Source of the DNA: an uncultured Phycisphaerales bacterium | Lineage (GTDB): Bacteria; Planctomycetota; Phycisphaerae; Sedimentisphaerales; Anaerobacaceae | Assembly (NCBI GenBank): GCA_937868145.1 | Contig: CALMMH010000692.1 | Span: 1-5,055 of the forward strand | DNA length: 5,055 nucleotides | Reading direction: 5' to 3' | In this document: positions 1-5,055 of the stretch, in pieces | Layout: every line of letters begins with the position of its first letter | Numbering within the stretch: position 1 is the stretch's first letter | The notes under the pieces: generated by a model | Databases searched by the model: none | The model's input: only the letters and a program-made list of their open reading frames with translations | Told to the model about the DNA's origin: nothing | Made by a program: the position numbers and the translations under genes

Positions 1-506
1 TGGAGATCAACCGGCCGTACGAGAACTGGGTCCTGCTCGGGCGGTTCGACGAGCGAAAGCCGGCAATCCAGATGTCCGAAATGGGCCTCGACGCCAACAA
101 GGAATACCTCGCCTTCGAGTTCTGGACGAAATCCTTCGCAGGCCAATTCAAAGGCCAAATGCCGCTGCCCAAGATCGACCCGAAGTACGGCTGCCAACTA
201 TTCTGCCTCCGCGAGAAGCAGGACCACCCGCAACTCCTGGCCACAAACCGCCACATCTCCTGCGGCGGCCTCGAACTGGAGACGCTGAAGTGGCAAGACC
301 AAACCCTAAGCGGCACAAGCCGAGTCGTCCCGAACGACACGTACACGCTGTACATCCACGAGCCGGAGGTATTCGCCCACAGAGGGTACGACCTTTCCGT
401 GGCCGGAGGCGACGCCAAGACCGTGCGCAGGGAAGGGAACATCCTCCAGATCGACGTCCGTTGCCGGGACGTCGGCACGCTGGGCTGGAGGATTGAATAC
501 AAATAG
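1..506 (+). CDS. C-terminal end of an alpha-galactosidase-like glycoside hydrolase (5' end outside window)
   Basis: The reading frame is open from the left edge (first full codon at 3) to a TAG stop at 504-506, about 167 codons. The ATG at 72 is internal, because the 23 codons before it read as the same kind of protein (NRPYENWVLLGRFDE). The fragment resembles the beta-sandwich C-terminal region of GH36/GH27-type alpha-galactosidases and relatives. A segment like 'NWVLLGRF' starts the domain, followed by a 'YLAFEFWTKSFAG' strand, and a 'PQLLATNRHISCGGLEL' segment recalls the LLGTxRHITQGG-type motif of such proteins. The catalytic (beta/alpha)8 barrel would lie upstream, so substrate cannot be read here. 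Family assignment is from remembered motifs and is moderate; that this is a real coding end is more certain. No terminator is evident in the 81 bases after the stop. Confidence 0.6.
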   Translation, partial: EINRPYENWVLLGRFDERKPAIQMSEMGLDANKEYLAFEFWTKSFAGQFKGQMPLPKIDPKYGCQLFCLREKQDHPQLLATNRHISCGGLELETLKWQDQTLSGTSRVVPNDTYTLYIHEPEVFAHRGYDLSVAGGDAKTVRREGNILQIDVRCRDVGTLGWRIEYK

Positions 507-552
507 GCGCAAGGGCAGAGCCGTCGTGCAGGTCTGTGCGTCTGTCTCTATC

Positions 553-581
553 TTGAAACGCTCGGTTCGGATGGGTATACT
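553..581 (+). promoter_or_regulatory. Sigma70-type promoter of the antitoxin gene, predicted leaderless
   Basis: TTGAAA (553-558) and TATACT (576-581) each match the -35 and -10 consensus at 5 of 6 positions and are separated by exactly 17 bases. Only six bases (GGTGCC) lie between the -10 box and the ATG at 588, so transcription should begin at or within a base or two of the start codon. No Shine-Dalgarno sequence can therefore be present on the mRNA, which points to a leaderless transcript. Confidence 0.65.
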
Positions 582-587
582 GGTGCC

Positions 588-770
588 ATGACGACGAAAG
601 AGAAAGTGGTTCAAGCCGTGCAGTCTCTGCCCGAGGACGCCTCCATCGAGGACGCCATGGAACGGCTGCTTCTCCTGGCCAAGATCGAAAGGGGCATCCA
701 GCAGGCGGACGCCGGCGAACTGATCCCTCACGACCAAGTCAAGGAGCGAATGGCCAAATGGCTCAAGTGA
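588..770 (+). CDS. Small antitoxin of a type II toxin-antitoxin pair
   Basis: This 60-residue protein has the pattern of the small antitoxins that precede ParE/RelE-like toxins. It starts with 'MTTKEKVVQAVQSLPEDA', continues with a helical acidic-basic stretch (SIEDAMERLLLLAKIERGIQ, about residues 19-38) and ends in a short basic tail (VKERMAKWLK). The start at 588 follows a strong promoter so closely that the mRNA should be leaderless. Its last 13 bases overlap the start of the toxin gene at 758, the usual translational coupling in such pairs. In the family the antitoxin neutralises the toxin and usually represses its own promoter; neither can be shown here. Because the partner toxin is truncated, this antitoxin appears orphaned. 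I recognise the type, not a named family. Confidence 0.7.
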   Translation: MTTKEKVVQAVQSLPEDASIEDAMERLLLLAKIERGIQQADAGELIPHDQVKERMAKWLK

Positions 771-961
771 AATGGACTCCTCAGGCGGCGGGCGATCTCG
801 ACACCATCGCTGAGTTCATTATCTGTTCCACGATCCGACCCCACTCCCGTCTCTTAGCTACTGTTCTTGGTGATGTTCTATCAACCCCGCAGCCCAGCTT
901 AGAATCTCAGGATAGTCTTCTGAATCGACAACAAGCTCTTGCCATGGGCCTCTTGAATTGA
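758..961 (+). pseudogene. Truncated ParE/RelE-like toxin, fused out to unrelated sequence
   Basis: The start at 758 overlaps the antitoxin stop and has AAGGAG at 741-746, 11 bases upstream. The first 21 codons (MAQVKWTPQAAGDLDTIAEFI, 758-820) match the N-terminal strand and helix of ParE/RelE-family toxins, whose usual length is about 90-100 residues. From about 821 the frame continues for 46 codons with no resemblance to the toxin core: the beta-sheet and the conserved Arg-containing YRVxY-type region are absent. This tail lies in lower-GC DNA and from 858 is antisense to the end of the Nmad3 gene. The tail is therefore read-through into foreign sequence, not an evolved domain. The product should be inactive as an mRNase or gyrase poison. 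That the N-terminus is toxin-like is fairly secure; the exact breakpoint (about 818-824) is inferred. Confidence 0.65.
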
Positions 962-1754
962 AGAGGACCGGATTCTGTCCAAAGCGGCTGGCCTCCGTAT
1001 TGTGGTGTGAGAATGCAGTGTTCATCTGAAGTCCCCACCATCTTGACAAATCCCAGATGCAGAGCGAATTGAACGGGGCTGTAAGTACGAGGTCAGAGCC
1101 GAACCTGAAGACGCCAGCTCCACGGGCATTGACCTCGCATAATTCCAGATACTCCCTGGCCACGTATATTACATTCTCACCTCGCACCGTCTCGGCATAA
1201 CCCTCACATAGGTGCGCATGACCCTGAAGCCATGGATAGAGGTTCAACAGATGGGGGTCCGATGCTCGGATAGGATCGGGGCCAATCTGAAGCCATCCAT
1301 ATAATACATGAATAGGATTGGCATCCTGCTGGTATTGCCAGCCCCCGTTCTTAGTGGCGTCAATCCTGTGGAACCTCCCAAAAAACAGAAAAAGATCCCC
1401 TGGTCCAACCTCTTGGTTTCGCAGATGCCCTTGGGCACTGCTGTCCTGGCCGAGTGATGCCTGCCAACCGTCAACCATCTGTCCTCGGAAGTGAGCAAGC
1501 GTCTCTTCTCGGAGATCCGGGTCAGTATGACACAAGTCATTTGGCGCAGGGGCGATCCTTCTTCCTCTCAGAGCGATAATGAGGTTTCCAATCGTGTGAT
1601 CATCGCCGTCGTAGCTGTAATGAGCATCCGCAAATCGGGTCGGAGCACATCGAAATGAGATCGGCAGCGAGATCATCTTCCCATCCGGGAATATCGGGCT
1701 GGGTATACGTCCTGCGTGTGTGTCAAAACCTTTTCTGCTGAGGATCACCTTCAT
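858..1754 (-). CDS. Nmad3 family protein (nucleotide modification associated domain 3)
   Basis: The 298-residue product covers what I recall as a full Nmad3 domain. It opens with 'MKVILSRKGFDTHAG' and 'PSPIFPDGKMISLPIS' (residues 18-33). It then has 'CHTDPDL' (75-81), a block at 108-128 with QxHLRNQxVG followed by GDLFLFFGRF, 'HVLYGWLQIG' (149-158) and 'VIYVA' (195-199). These are the hallmark segments of the family. The start at 1754 is preferred over the ATG at 1787 because the family N-terminus begins there and GAAGAGG lies just upstream. Comparative genomics has linked Nmad domains to systems that modify DNA bases; the biochemical activity of Nmad3 is not established to my knowledge. The gene follows a small TA-type gene by 19 bases. 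Its GC content is near 50% in two samples, well below the flanks, suggesting acquisition by transfer. No methyltransferase, nuclease or glycosyltransferase accompanies it in view. Confidence 0.8.
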   Translation of the reverse strand: MKVILSRKGFDTHAGRIPSPIFPDGKMISLPISFRCAPTRFADAHYSYDGDDHTIGNLIIALRGRRIAPAPNDLCHTDPDLREETLAHFRGQMVDGWQASLGQDSSAQGHLRNQEVGPGDLFLFFGRFHRIDATKNGGWQYQQDANPIHVLYGWLQIGPDPIRASDPHLLNLYPWLQGHAHLCEGYAETVRGENVIYVAREYLELCEVNARGAGVFRFGSDLVLTAPFNSLCIWDLSRWWGLQMNTAFSHHNTEASRFGQNPVLFNSRGPWQELVVDSEDYPEILSWAAGLIEHHQEQ

Positions 1755-1773
1755 TGCATACCTCTTCGTGATA

Positions 1774-1947
1774 CTATTGACACCCACCTGTTGCTCTGAG
1801 TCTCTGCTGGAGTATTCTGAGGTCTTCGGTTCCCGTCTGCCAGTATTCGAGCTGCTCCTGGACAGACTTGCCCTCCAGTTGCTTCATCACTCGCTCGGCC
1901 CCCTGCCGCTTCATGAGAATGCAGTCAAAGGTCTTCCTCGTCTTCAT
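1774..1947 (-). CDS. Small 57-residue TA-associated-type protein upstream of Nmad3
   Basis: The product begins 'MKTRKTFDCILMKRQGAERV' and continues with 'KQLEGKSVQEQLEYWQTGTE' before a short basic helix. This matches a common pattern of small bacterial proteins, MKTxKTFDCVxMK plus a VEEQLAYWxxRT-like helix, which I know mostly as uncharacterised neighbours of toxin genes and likely antitoxins. An in-frame ATG at 1998 exists, but the start at 1947 is chosen because TTGGAGG sits nine bases upstream and because the family N-terminus starts there. The gene is 19 bases upstream of the Nmad3 gene and 31 bases downstream of the TA scrap, all on the same strand, so cotranscription is likely. A hand count gives 48% GC in its 3' part. 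No DNA-binding motif is obvious; function is unknown. Confidence 0.65.
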   Translation of the reverse strand: MKTRKTFDCILMKRQGAERVMKQLEGKSVQEQLEYWQTGTEDLRILQQRLRATGGCQ

Positions 1948-1978
1948 GCTCGATCGCCTCCAATGGTGAATAGATCGA

Positions 1979-2087
1979 TCAGCCGAGGATTTTGTCATAC
2001 TCGGCGTGGCTTCCGATCCAGAACCAGGGCCTTCTCGGCAAGCTCGTCCAGCCTGCCGGCCGCAGCGTCCCGCTCGATCTGCTCATC
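1979..2087 (-). pseudogene. Fused remnant of a second toxin-antitoxin cassette
   Basis: Two adjoining frames each carry a piece of a TA gene. From 2087 to 2025 the codons read 'DEQIERDAAAGRLDELAEKA' plus Leu, like the middle of antitoxins that usually continue into a basic tail such as xxYRAGRTxxL. One base further on, in another frame (2023-1979), the codons read 'FWIGSHAEYDKILG' and stop. This looks like the extreme C-terminus of the RelE-like toxins that end in WFWIGSHxxYDxLL. The antitoxin tail and nearly all of the toxin are missing, so a deletion has joined the two. The antitoxin piece has no start codon: a TGA lies two codons upstream. An ATG overlapping the glycosidase stop (ATGA) could translate a 35-codon hybrid, MSRSSG... 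to the toxin end, but only its last third is toxin-like. Assignments rest on remembered motifs. Confidence 0.5.
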
Positions 2088-3498
2088 CCTTCAAAGCCGC
2101 GTTGCCCAAGGCAACCCGCACGAGGACGGCTGGATATTCGCAGTACTTCTGTGCGCCGGCGGGTTTCGCTGTGCCGTCGGGCTGCGGATGATAGCGCTCC
2201 CGCCAATAGCCGTCCGCCTTCCCCGCTCGGCAGACCTTGCGCGTCGACTCCACCAGGCGATCCCAGGCACGCATCCGCCGGCAGGCGGTCGCTTCCAGGT
2301 ACCAGGCCCGTCCCATCGCGGCCACGTCGTGAAGATGCGACACCTCCCACGGCACCGGCTCACAGTATTCCCACTTCTCATAGCTGAACGGTTTCGTGAC
2401 CGTCAACGTCGGCATGTCGCCCCACCAGAAGGCGGGTTCCGCCATCAGTCGCGGCCAGAGAAGATCCAGTTTGCGATCGACCGCGATGCCGAACGCCACC
2501 GCCGCCCAGTTCACGTCGGAAAGGCCGTGCGAGTCGACCAGTCCCCGCTCGATGTGAACGTACTCTGCGAAATGGTCCTCGCGCCAGAACGTGTCGACAA
2601 AGGTTTTCGTCAGCGAGTCGGCATGGTTCGACCAGGCCGCTTCACCCGCCTTGTCGCCCGCGGCGGAGAACAGTCTCGCCAACTCGCGAAAGGCACGAAT
2701 CGTGTAGCACTGGGTCACGCCATCCCAGTTGTACCTCGGCGGCAACTCGGTATAGAATCCCGATCCGCCGATCAGGCCGTTGTCGCTCTTGCGACTCAGG
2801 ATGTACTTCGCGGCCGCGTCCACCGAGGCCAGCCGTTCCTGCAACCAGGGCAGGGAACTCGTCGCGTCGGATATCTCCGCCGCCGTAAGAATGTAACTGA
2901 GGGGTCCCAGCACGCTGAGCGGATTCGCCTTGGGCTGCCAGTGCTCGAACAGGCCGATCCACGTCCGAGTCTGCTGACTGGCGGCGGGCAGGCCCTCCCG
3001 CTTCGGAGGCTGGTAGCTGAAGATGTCCTGGGGGCTCTTGAGACCGCGCAGACAACCGTCGGCGCGCGTATCGCCCTTGAAGATGGCGAAGGGGATGTTG
3101 CCGTCCTTTCGCTGAGACGTCCGCACAAACTCGAAGTAGTCCAGGACCAGGCGGGTGCGGCCCAGGAGAAGATAGGCGCCCGCCATCTGCCAGGAATCCA
3201 GTCCCGGCCAGGTGGCCTCGTCGCCGTAGGCGCCGCCGTCCGCGGTGATGGTAAAGTAGCCCGGGTACGCCTGCTCGTTGGCCGAGGGAAGCAGGTTCTT
3301 CTCGATTGCCGCTTGCACGCCCGCGCGGATTTCCGCGTCGGCGATCCCGCGAGTCCAGGCCGACCCGTCGGGCGGCGATTGCGCAGCACCGAGCCACTCG
3401 GGCAAGAGACTCACTCCGGCGGCCGCACCCACCCCGATGCCCGTGATTGCGGATCGCTTGAAGAAGACACGACGTGAGAAACAGGATTTGTCCATCAT
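2083..3498 (-). CDS. Tat-exported six-hairpin glycosidase-like protein
   Basis: The 471-residue product starts with a clear twin-arginine signal, 'SRRVFFKRSA' at residues 8-17, then a Gly/Ala-rich hydrophobic stretch and a likely cleavage near GAA|Q (39/40). The mature part has regularly spaced aromatic helices and loops typical of (alpha/alpha)6 barrels. Examples are 'YGDEATWPGLDSWQMAGAYL' (91-110), 'RKDGNIPFAIFKGD' (130-143), 'GLIGGSGFYTELPP' (241-254), 'NWDGVTQCYTIRAFREL' (257-273) and, near the C-terminus, 'CEPVPWEVSHLHDVAAMGRA'. Acidic residues in these loops (D93, E94, D101, D259) could be catalytic, but I cannot assign a GH family or substrate. The start at 3498 (an ATGATG) is chosen because GGAGG lies 11 bases upstream and the Tat motif follows at once; longer in-frame starts give a non-signal N-terminus. 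It is divergent from the beta-propeller gene. Export in folded form suggests a periplasmic or surface enzyme. Confidence 0.7.
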   Translation of the reverse strand: MMDKSCFSRRVFFKRSAITGIGVGAAAGVSLLPEWLGAAQSPPDGSAWTRGIADAEIRAGVQAAIEKNLLPSANEQAYPGYFTITADGGAYGDEATWPGLDSWQMAGAYLLLGRTRLVLDYFEFVRTSQRKDGNIPFAIFKGDTRADGCLRGLKSPQDIFSYQPPKREGLPAASQQTRTWIGLFEHWQPKANPLSVLGPLSYILTAAEISDATSSLPWLQERLASVDAAAKYILSRKSDNGLIGGSGFYTELPPRYNWDGVTQCYTIRAFRELARLFSAAGDKAGEAAWSNHADSLTKTFVDTFWREDHFAEYVHIERGLVDSHGLSDVNWAAVAFGIAVDRKLDLLWPRLMAEPAFWWGDMPTLTVTKPFSYEKWEYCEPVPWEVSHLHDVAAMGRAWYLEATACRRMRAWDRLVESTRKVCRAGKADGYWRERYHPQPDGTAKPAGAQKYCEYPAVLVRVALGNAALKG

Positions 3499-3574
3499 GT
3501 GAAACCAAACCTCCATCTGGGCAAGTGGATGCTTTCCTCGATGCCGGGACATCGCAAGGTTGCATACGGTCCAG

Positions 3575-3603
3575 ATCCTAACGCACCAGGACCGTTTTGA
3601 CAA
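3575..3603 (-). promoter_or_regulatory. Candidate sigma70-type promoter for the glycosidase-like gene
   Basis: Read on the - strand, TTGTCA (3603-3598) is followed after exactly 17 bases by TAGGAT (3580-3575). The boxes match consensus at 5 of 6 and 4 of 6 positions. A start of transcription near 3568 would leave a leader of about 70 bases carrying the GGAGG ribosome-binding site. Sequence match only; the -10 box is imperfect. Confidence 0.4.
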
Positions 3604-3653
3604 CGACTCGCCATAGCCTTTGTGGTGAGGCCCTTGCGGAGGGGACTTTCCCG

Positions 3654-3681
3654 TTGCGACCGCCGTGAGAAGACTTACAAT
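3654..3681 (+). promoter_or_regulatory. Candidate sigma70-type promoter for the beta-propeller gene
   Basis: TTGCGA (3654-3659) and TACAAT (3676-3681) lie 16 bases apart. The -10 box matches consensus at 5 of 6 positions and the -35 box at 4 of 6. A start near 3688 would give a leader of about 57 bases before the ATG at 3745. The promoter does not overlap the divergent one, leaving 50 bases between the two. Confidence 0.4.
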
Positions 3682-3744
3682 GCCGGGCAAGGCGATCAAT
3701 GACTACGCGCGCCTCGCCGAACTTCGGAGGAAAGGAGTTGTCGG

Positions 3745-5031
3745 ATGGGCAACACGGAAATCGAACGTCGGGACTTCCTGCGATGGGCCGCGGGGTCGGC
3801 AGCTGTGGCTTCCTGGTCGGGATTTGCCGCAGTAGCACAGACACCGGGCCAAGCTGGCCCGGTCCCGGTTCGGGCGATCACCCGCGGGCCGAAGTCTCAT
3901 TGGTTCGGGTACTACGACAAGCTCCAGTTCGATCCGACCGGTCGGTACGTGCTCGGGATGGAGGTGGACTTCGAGCATCGCAGCCCGACGGCGAGCGACA
4001 CGATCCGGATCGGCATGGTGGACCTCCAGGACCGCGACCGCTGGATCGAGCTGGGGACCAGCAGCGCCTGGGGCTGGCAACAGGGCTGCATGCTCCAGTG
4101 GCGGCCCGGTTCAAAAGACGAGATCCTCTGGAATGATCGGGGCGACGGCGGATACGTCACCCGCATTCTGAACGTCAAGACCGGTCAACGACGGACTTTG
4201 CCGCATCCTTTTTATACAATCAGTCCCGACGGCCGCACGGCGGTGTGTCCGGACTTTCGGCGGATCAACGACATGCGACCGGGCTATGGCTACGCCGGGC
4301 TGCCGGACCCGGACTTCGAAGACCCCGCCCCGAAAGGCTCCGGCATCTGGCGAGTCGACCTCGACTCCGGCAAGGCGGACCTGATCGTCTCGCTGGCCGA
4401 CGTCGCGGCGTTCGGCTCGATGCCCGACGACCCCAAGCGAGCCAAACACTGGTTTAACCACCTCCTGTTCAACACGGACGGCTCGCGTTTCATCTTCCTG
4501 CACCGCTGGCGGCAGCTCGACGGCGACTCCAAGTACAAAACGGTCGGCGGGTTCGGCACGCGGATGCTGACCGCCTCCCCCGACGGCAAGAACCTCCGCG
4601 TCGTCGACCCCTACGGCAAAACCTCGCACTTCATCTGGCGCGACCCGACGCACATCCTGGCCTGGGCCTGGCATCCCTCGCACAAGAACGACGCGTTTTA
4701 TCTCTACGAGGACGGGACCGACAAGGTCGAGATCGTCGGCGAGGACGGCATGACCCGAAACGGCCATTGCACCTACCTGCCCGGAAACGAGTGGATCCTC
4801 AACGATACGTACCCCGACAAGGATCGAAAGCAGCAGGTCTACCTGTATCACATCGCCACCGGCCGGACGGTTCCATTGGGCGGGTTCTACCTGCCTCCCG
4901 AGTACGCGGGTGAGTGGCGGTGCGACACGCATCCGCGATCCAGCCCGGACGGCCGGAGCGTGGTCATCGACTCCCCCCACGACGGCGACGGCCGGCAGAT
5001 GTATCAGATCGATATCTCGGCCATCTTGTGA
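3745..5031 (+). CDS. Tat-exported beta-propeller-like protein (TolB/WD40-like)
   Basis: The 428-residue product begins with a twin-arginine signal, 'ERRDFLRWAAGSAA' (residues 7-20), and a good cleavage motif AVA|Q (31/32). The mature part shows repeated blade-like strands of TolB/WD40-type beta-propellers. 'LQFDPTGRYVLGMEV', 'FYTISPDGRTAVCPDF', 'FNTDGSRFIFLH', 'LTASPDGKNLRVVDP' and 'SSPDGRSVVIDSP' each have a (S/D/N)xDG turn followed by a hydrophobic strand. Histidines stand in conserved-looking loops: 'SHWFGYYDK' near the start, 'NGHCTYLPG', and 'WRCDTHPRSSPDG' (391-403) with 'DSPHDGDGRQMYQ' (409-421). This layout recalls PL22-like oligogalacturonate lyase propellers, which use a His-coordinated metal, but I cannot show equivalence; a non-catalytic sugar-binding propeller is equally possible. 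The start at 3745 has AAAGGAG eight bases upstream. It is divergent from the glycosidase-like gene, which also has a Tat signal, suggesting a joint extracytoplasmic role. Confidence 0.7.
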   Translation: MGNTEIERRDFLRWAAGSAAVASWSGFAAVAQTPGQAGPVPVRAITRGPKSHWFGYYDKLQFDPTGRYVLGMEVDFEHRSPTASDTIRIGMVDLQDRDRWIELGTSSAWGWQQGCMLQWRPGSKDEILWNDRGDGGYVTRILNVKTGQRRTLPHPFYTISPDGRTAVCPDFRRINDMRPGYGYAGLPDPDFEDPAPKGSGIWRVDLDSGKADLIVSLADVAAFGSMPDDPKRAKHWFNHLLFNTDGSRFIFLHRWRQLDGDSKYKTVGGFGTRMLTASPDGKNLRVVDPYGKTSHFIWRDPTHILAWAWHPSHKNDAFYLYEDGTDKVEIVGEDGMTRNGHCTYLPGNEWILNDTYPDKDRKQQVYLYHIATGRTVPLGGFYLPPEYAGEWRCDTHPRSSPDGRSVVIDSPHDGDGRQMYQIDISAIL

Positions 5032-5055
5032 GGCAATTCAAGTTGAGCGTTCGCC

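Larger units (their letters stand above)
821..2087. other. Lower-GC island bordered by broken toxin-antitoxin genes
   Basis: On the left the island begins where the ParE/RelE-like toxin loses homology; on the right it ends in the TA scrap touching the glycosidase stop. Within it all recognisable genes lie on the - strand. Hand-counted 60-base samples give 48-50% GC inside and 63-73% outside, although the right-hand 130 bases look closer to the flanks. I see no transposase, integrase, terminal inverted repeats or target duplication, so this may be a deletion-scarred genomic island rather than a discrete mobile element. Confidence 0.45.

Noticed and set aside
306..737. A 143-codon open frame on the - strand across the first gene end and the antitoxin.
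   Set aside because: It covers the antitoxin promoter and two better-supported + strand genes and shows no family resemblance.
1982..2005. Inverted repeat GCCGAG / CTCGGC with a 12-base loop as a possible terminator.
   Set aside because: The stem is only six pairs, no T-run follows on either strand, and it lies inside the toxin-like codons, so chance is the simpler explanation.
1720..3477. A 585-codon open frame on the + strand.
   Set aside because: It runs antisense to the 57-codon gene, the TA scrap and the glycosidase-like gene. Its product is rich in Arg, Pro and Gly with no recognisable domain, as expected from a GC-rich complementary frame.
3641..3652. GGGGACTTTCCC, identical to a eukaryotic NF-kappaB site.
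   Set aside because: This is a bacterial sequence, so the match is coincidental; only its imperfect symmetry next to a promoter is of possible interest.
4111..4980. A 289-codon open frame on the - strand.
   Set aside because: It is antisense to the beta-propeller gene, which has a signal peptide, a ribosome-binding site and repeat structure. The antisense product is Val/Arg/Gly-rich without a domain.
5032..5055. Possible terminator or next gene after the beta-propeller stop.
   Set aside because: Only 24 bases remain, with no hairpin, T-run or start codon with a ribosome-binding site.

Overview
This is a high-GC window that becomes much less GC-rich in part of its left half. Hand counts of 60-base samples give 63% at 1-60 and 73% at 2221-2280, but only 50% at 1021-1080 and 48% at both 1561-1620 and 1771-1830. 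The gene content is two twin-arginine (Tat) exported proteins, the end of a glycoside-hydrolase-like protein and several toxin-antitoxin (TA) genes. This fits a polysaccharide-degrading environmental bacterium. From the style of the proteins I lean towards Planctomycetota (Phycisphaerae-like), but there is no marker gene and this is inference.

Left part, + strand (1-961): the C-terminal end of an alpha-galactosidase-like glycosidase, then a small antitoxin gene with a very good sigma70-type promoter placed so that its mRNA should be leaderless. The overlapping ParE/RelE-like toxin gene is recognisable for only about 21 codons and then runs into unrelated DNA.

Middle part, - strand (about 821-2087): a lower-GC island. 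Read in its own direction it holds a fused scrap of a second TA cassette (2087-1979), an intact 57-codon TA-associated-type gene (1947-1774) and a full-length Nmad3 protein (nucleotide modification associated domain 3; 1754-858). The last two are 19 bases apart, each with a good Shine-Dalgarno sequence, and look like a two-gene unit. They are also downstream of, and co-directional with, the glycosidase-like gene to the right.

Right part: two divergent genes with Tat signals share a 246-base intergenic region with one candidate promoter for each. The - strand gene (3498-2083) encodes a 471-residue protein resembling six-hairpin (alpha/alpha)6 glycosidases. The + strand gene (3745-5031) encodes a 428-residue beta-propeller-like protein. 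Both are probably exported folded and act outside the cytoplasm, plausibly on the same carbohydrate. With the glycosidase end at the left edge, this suggests that the TA/Nmad3 island sits within or beside a carbohydrate-use locus.

The most notable items are the Nmad3 gene paired with a small TA-type protein without any other DNA-modification gene in view, the two broken TA cassettes bordering it, and the leaderless antitoxin promoter. I found no rRNA, tRNA, CRISPR array, transposase or convincing intrinsic terminator.
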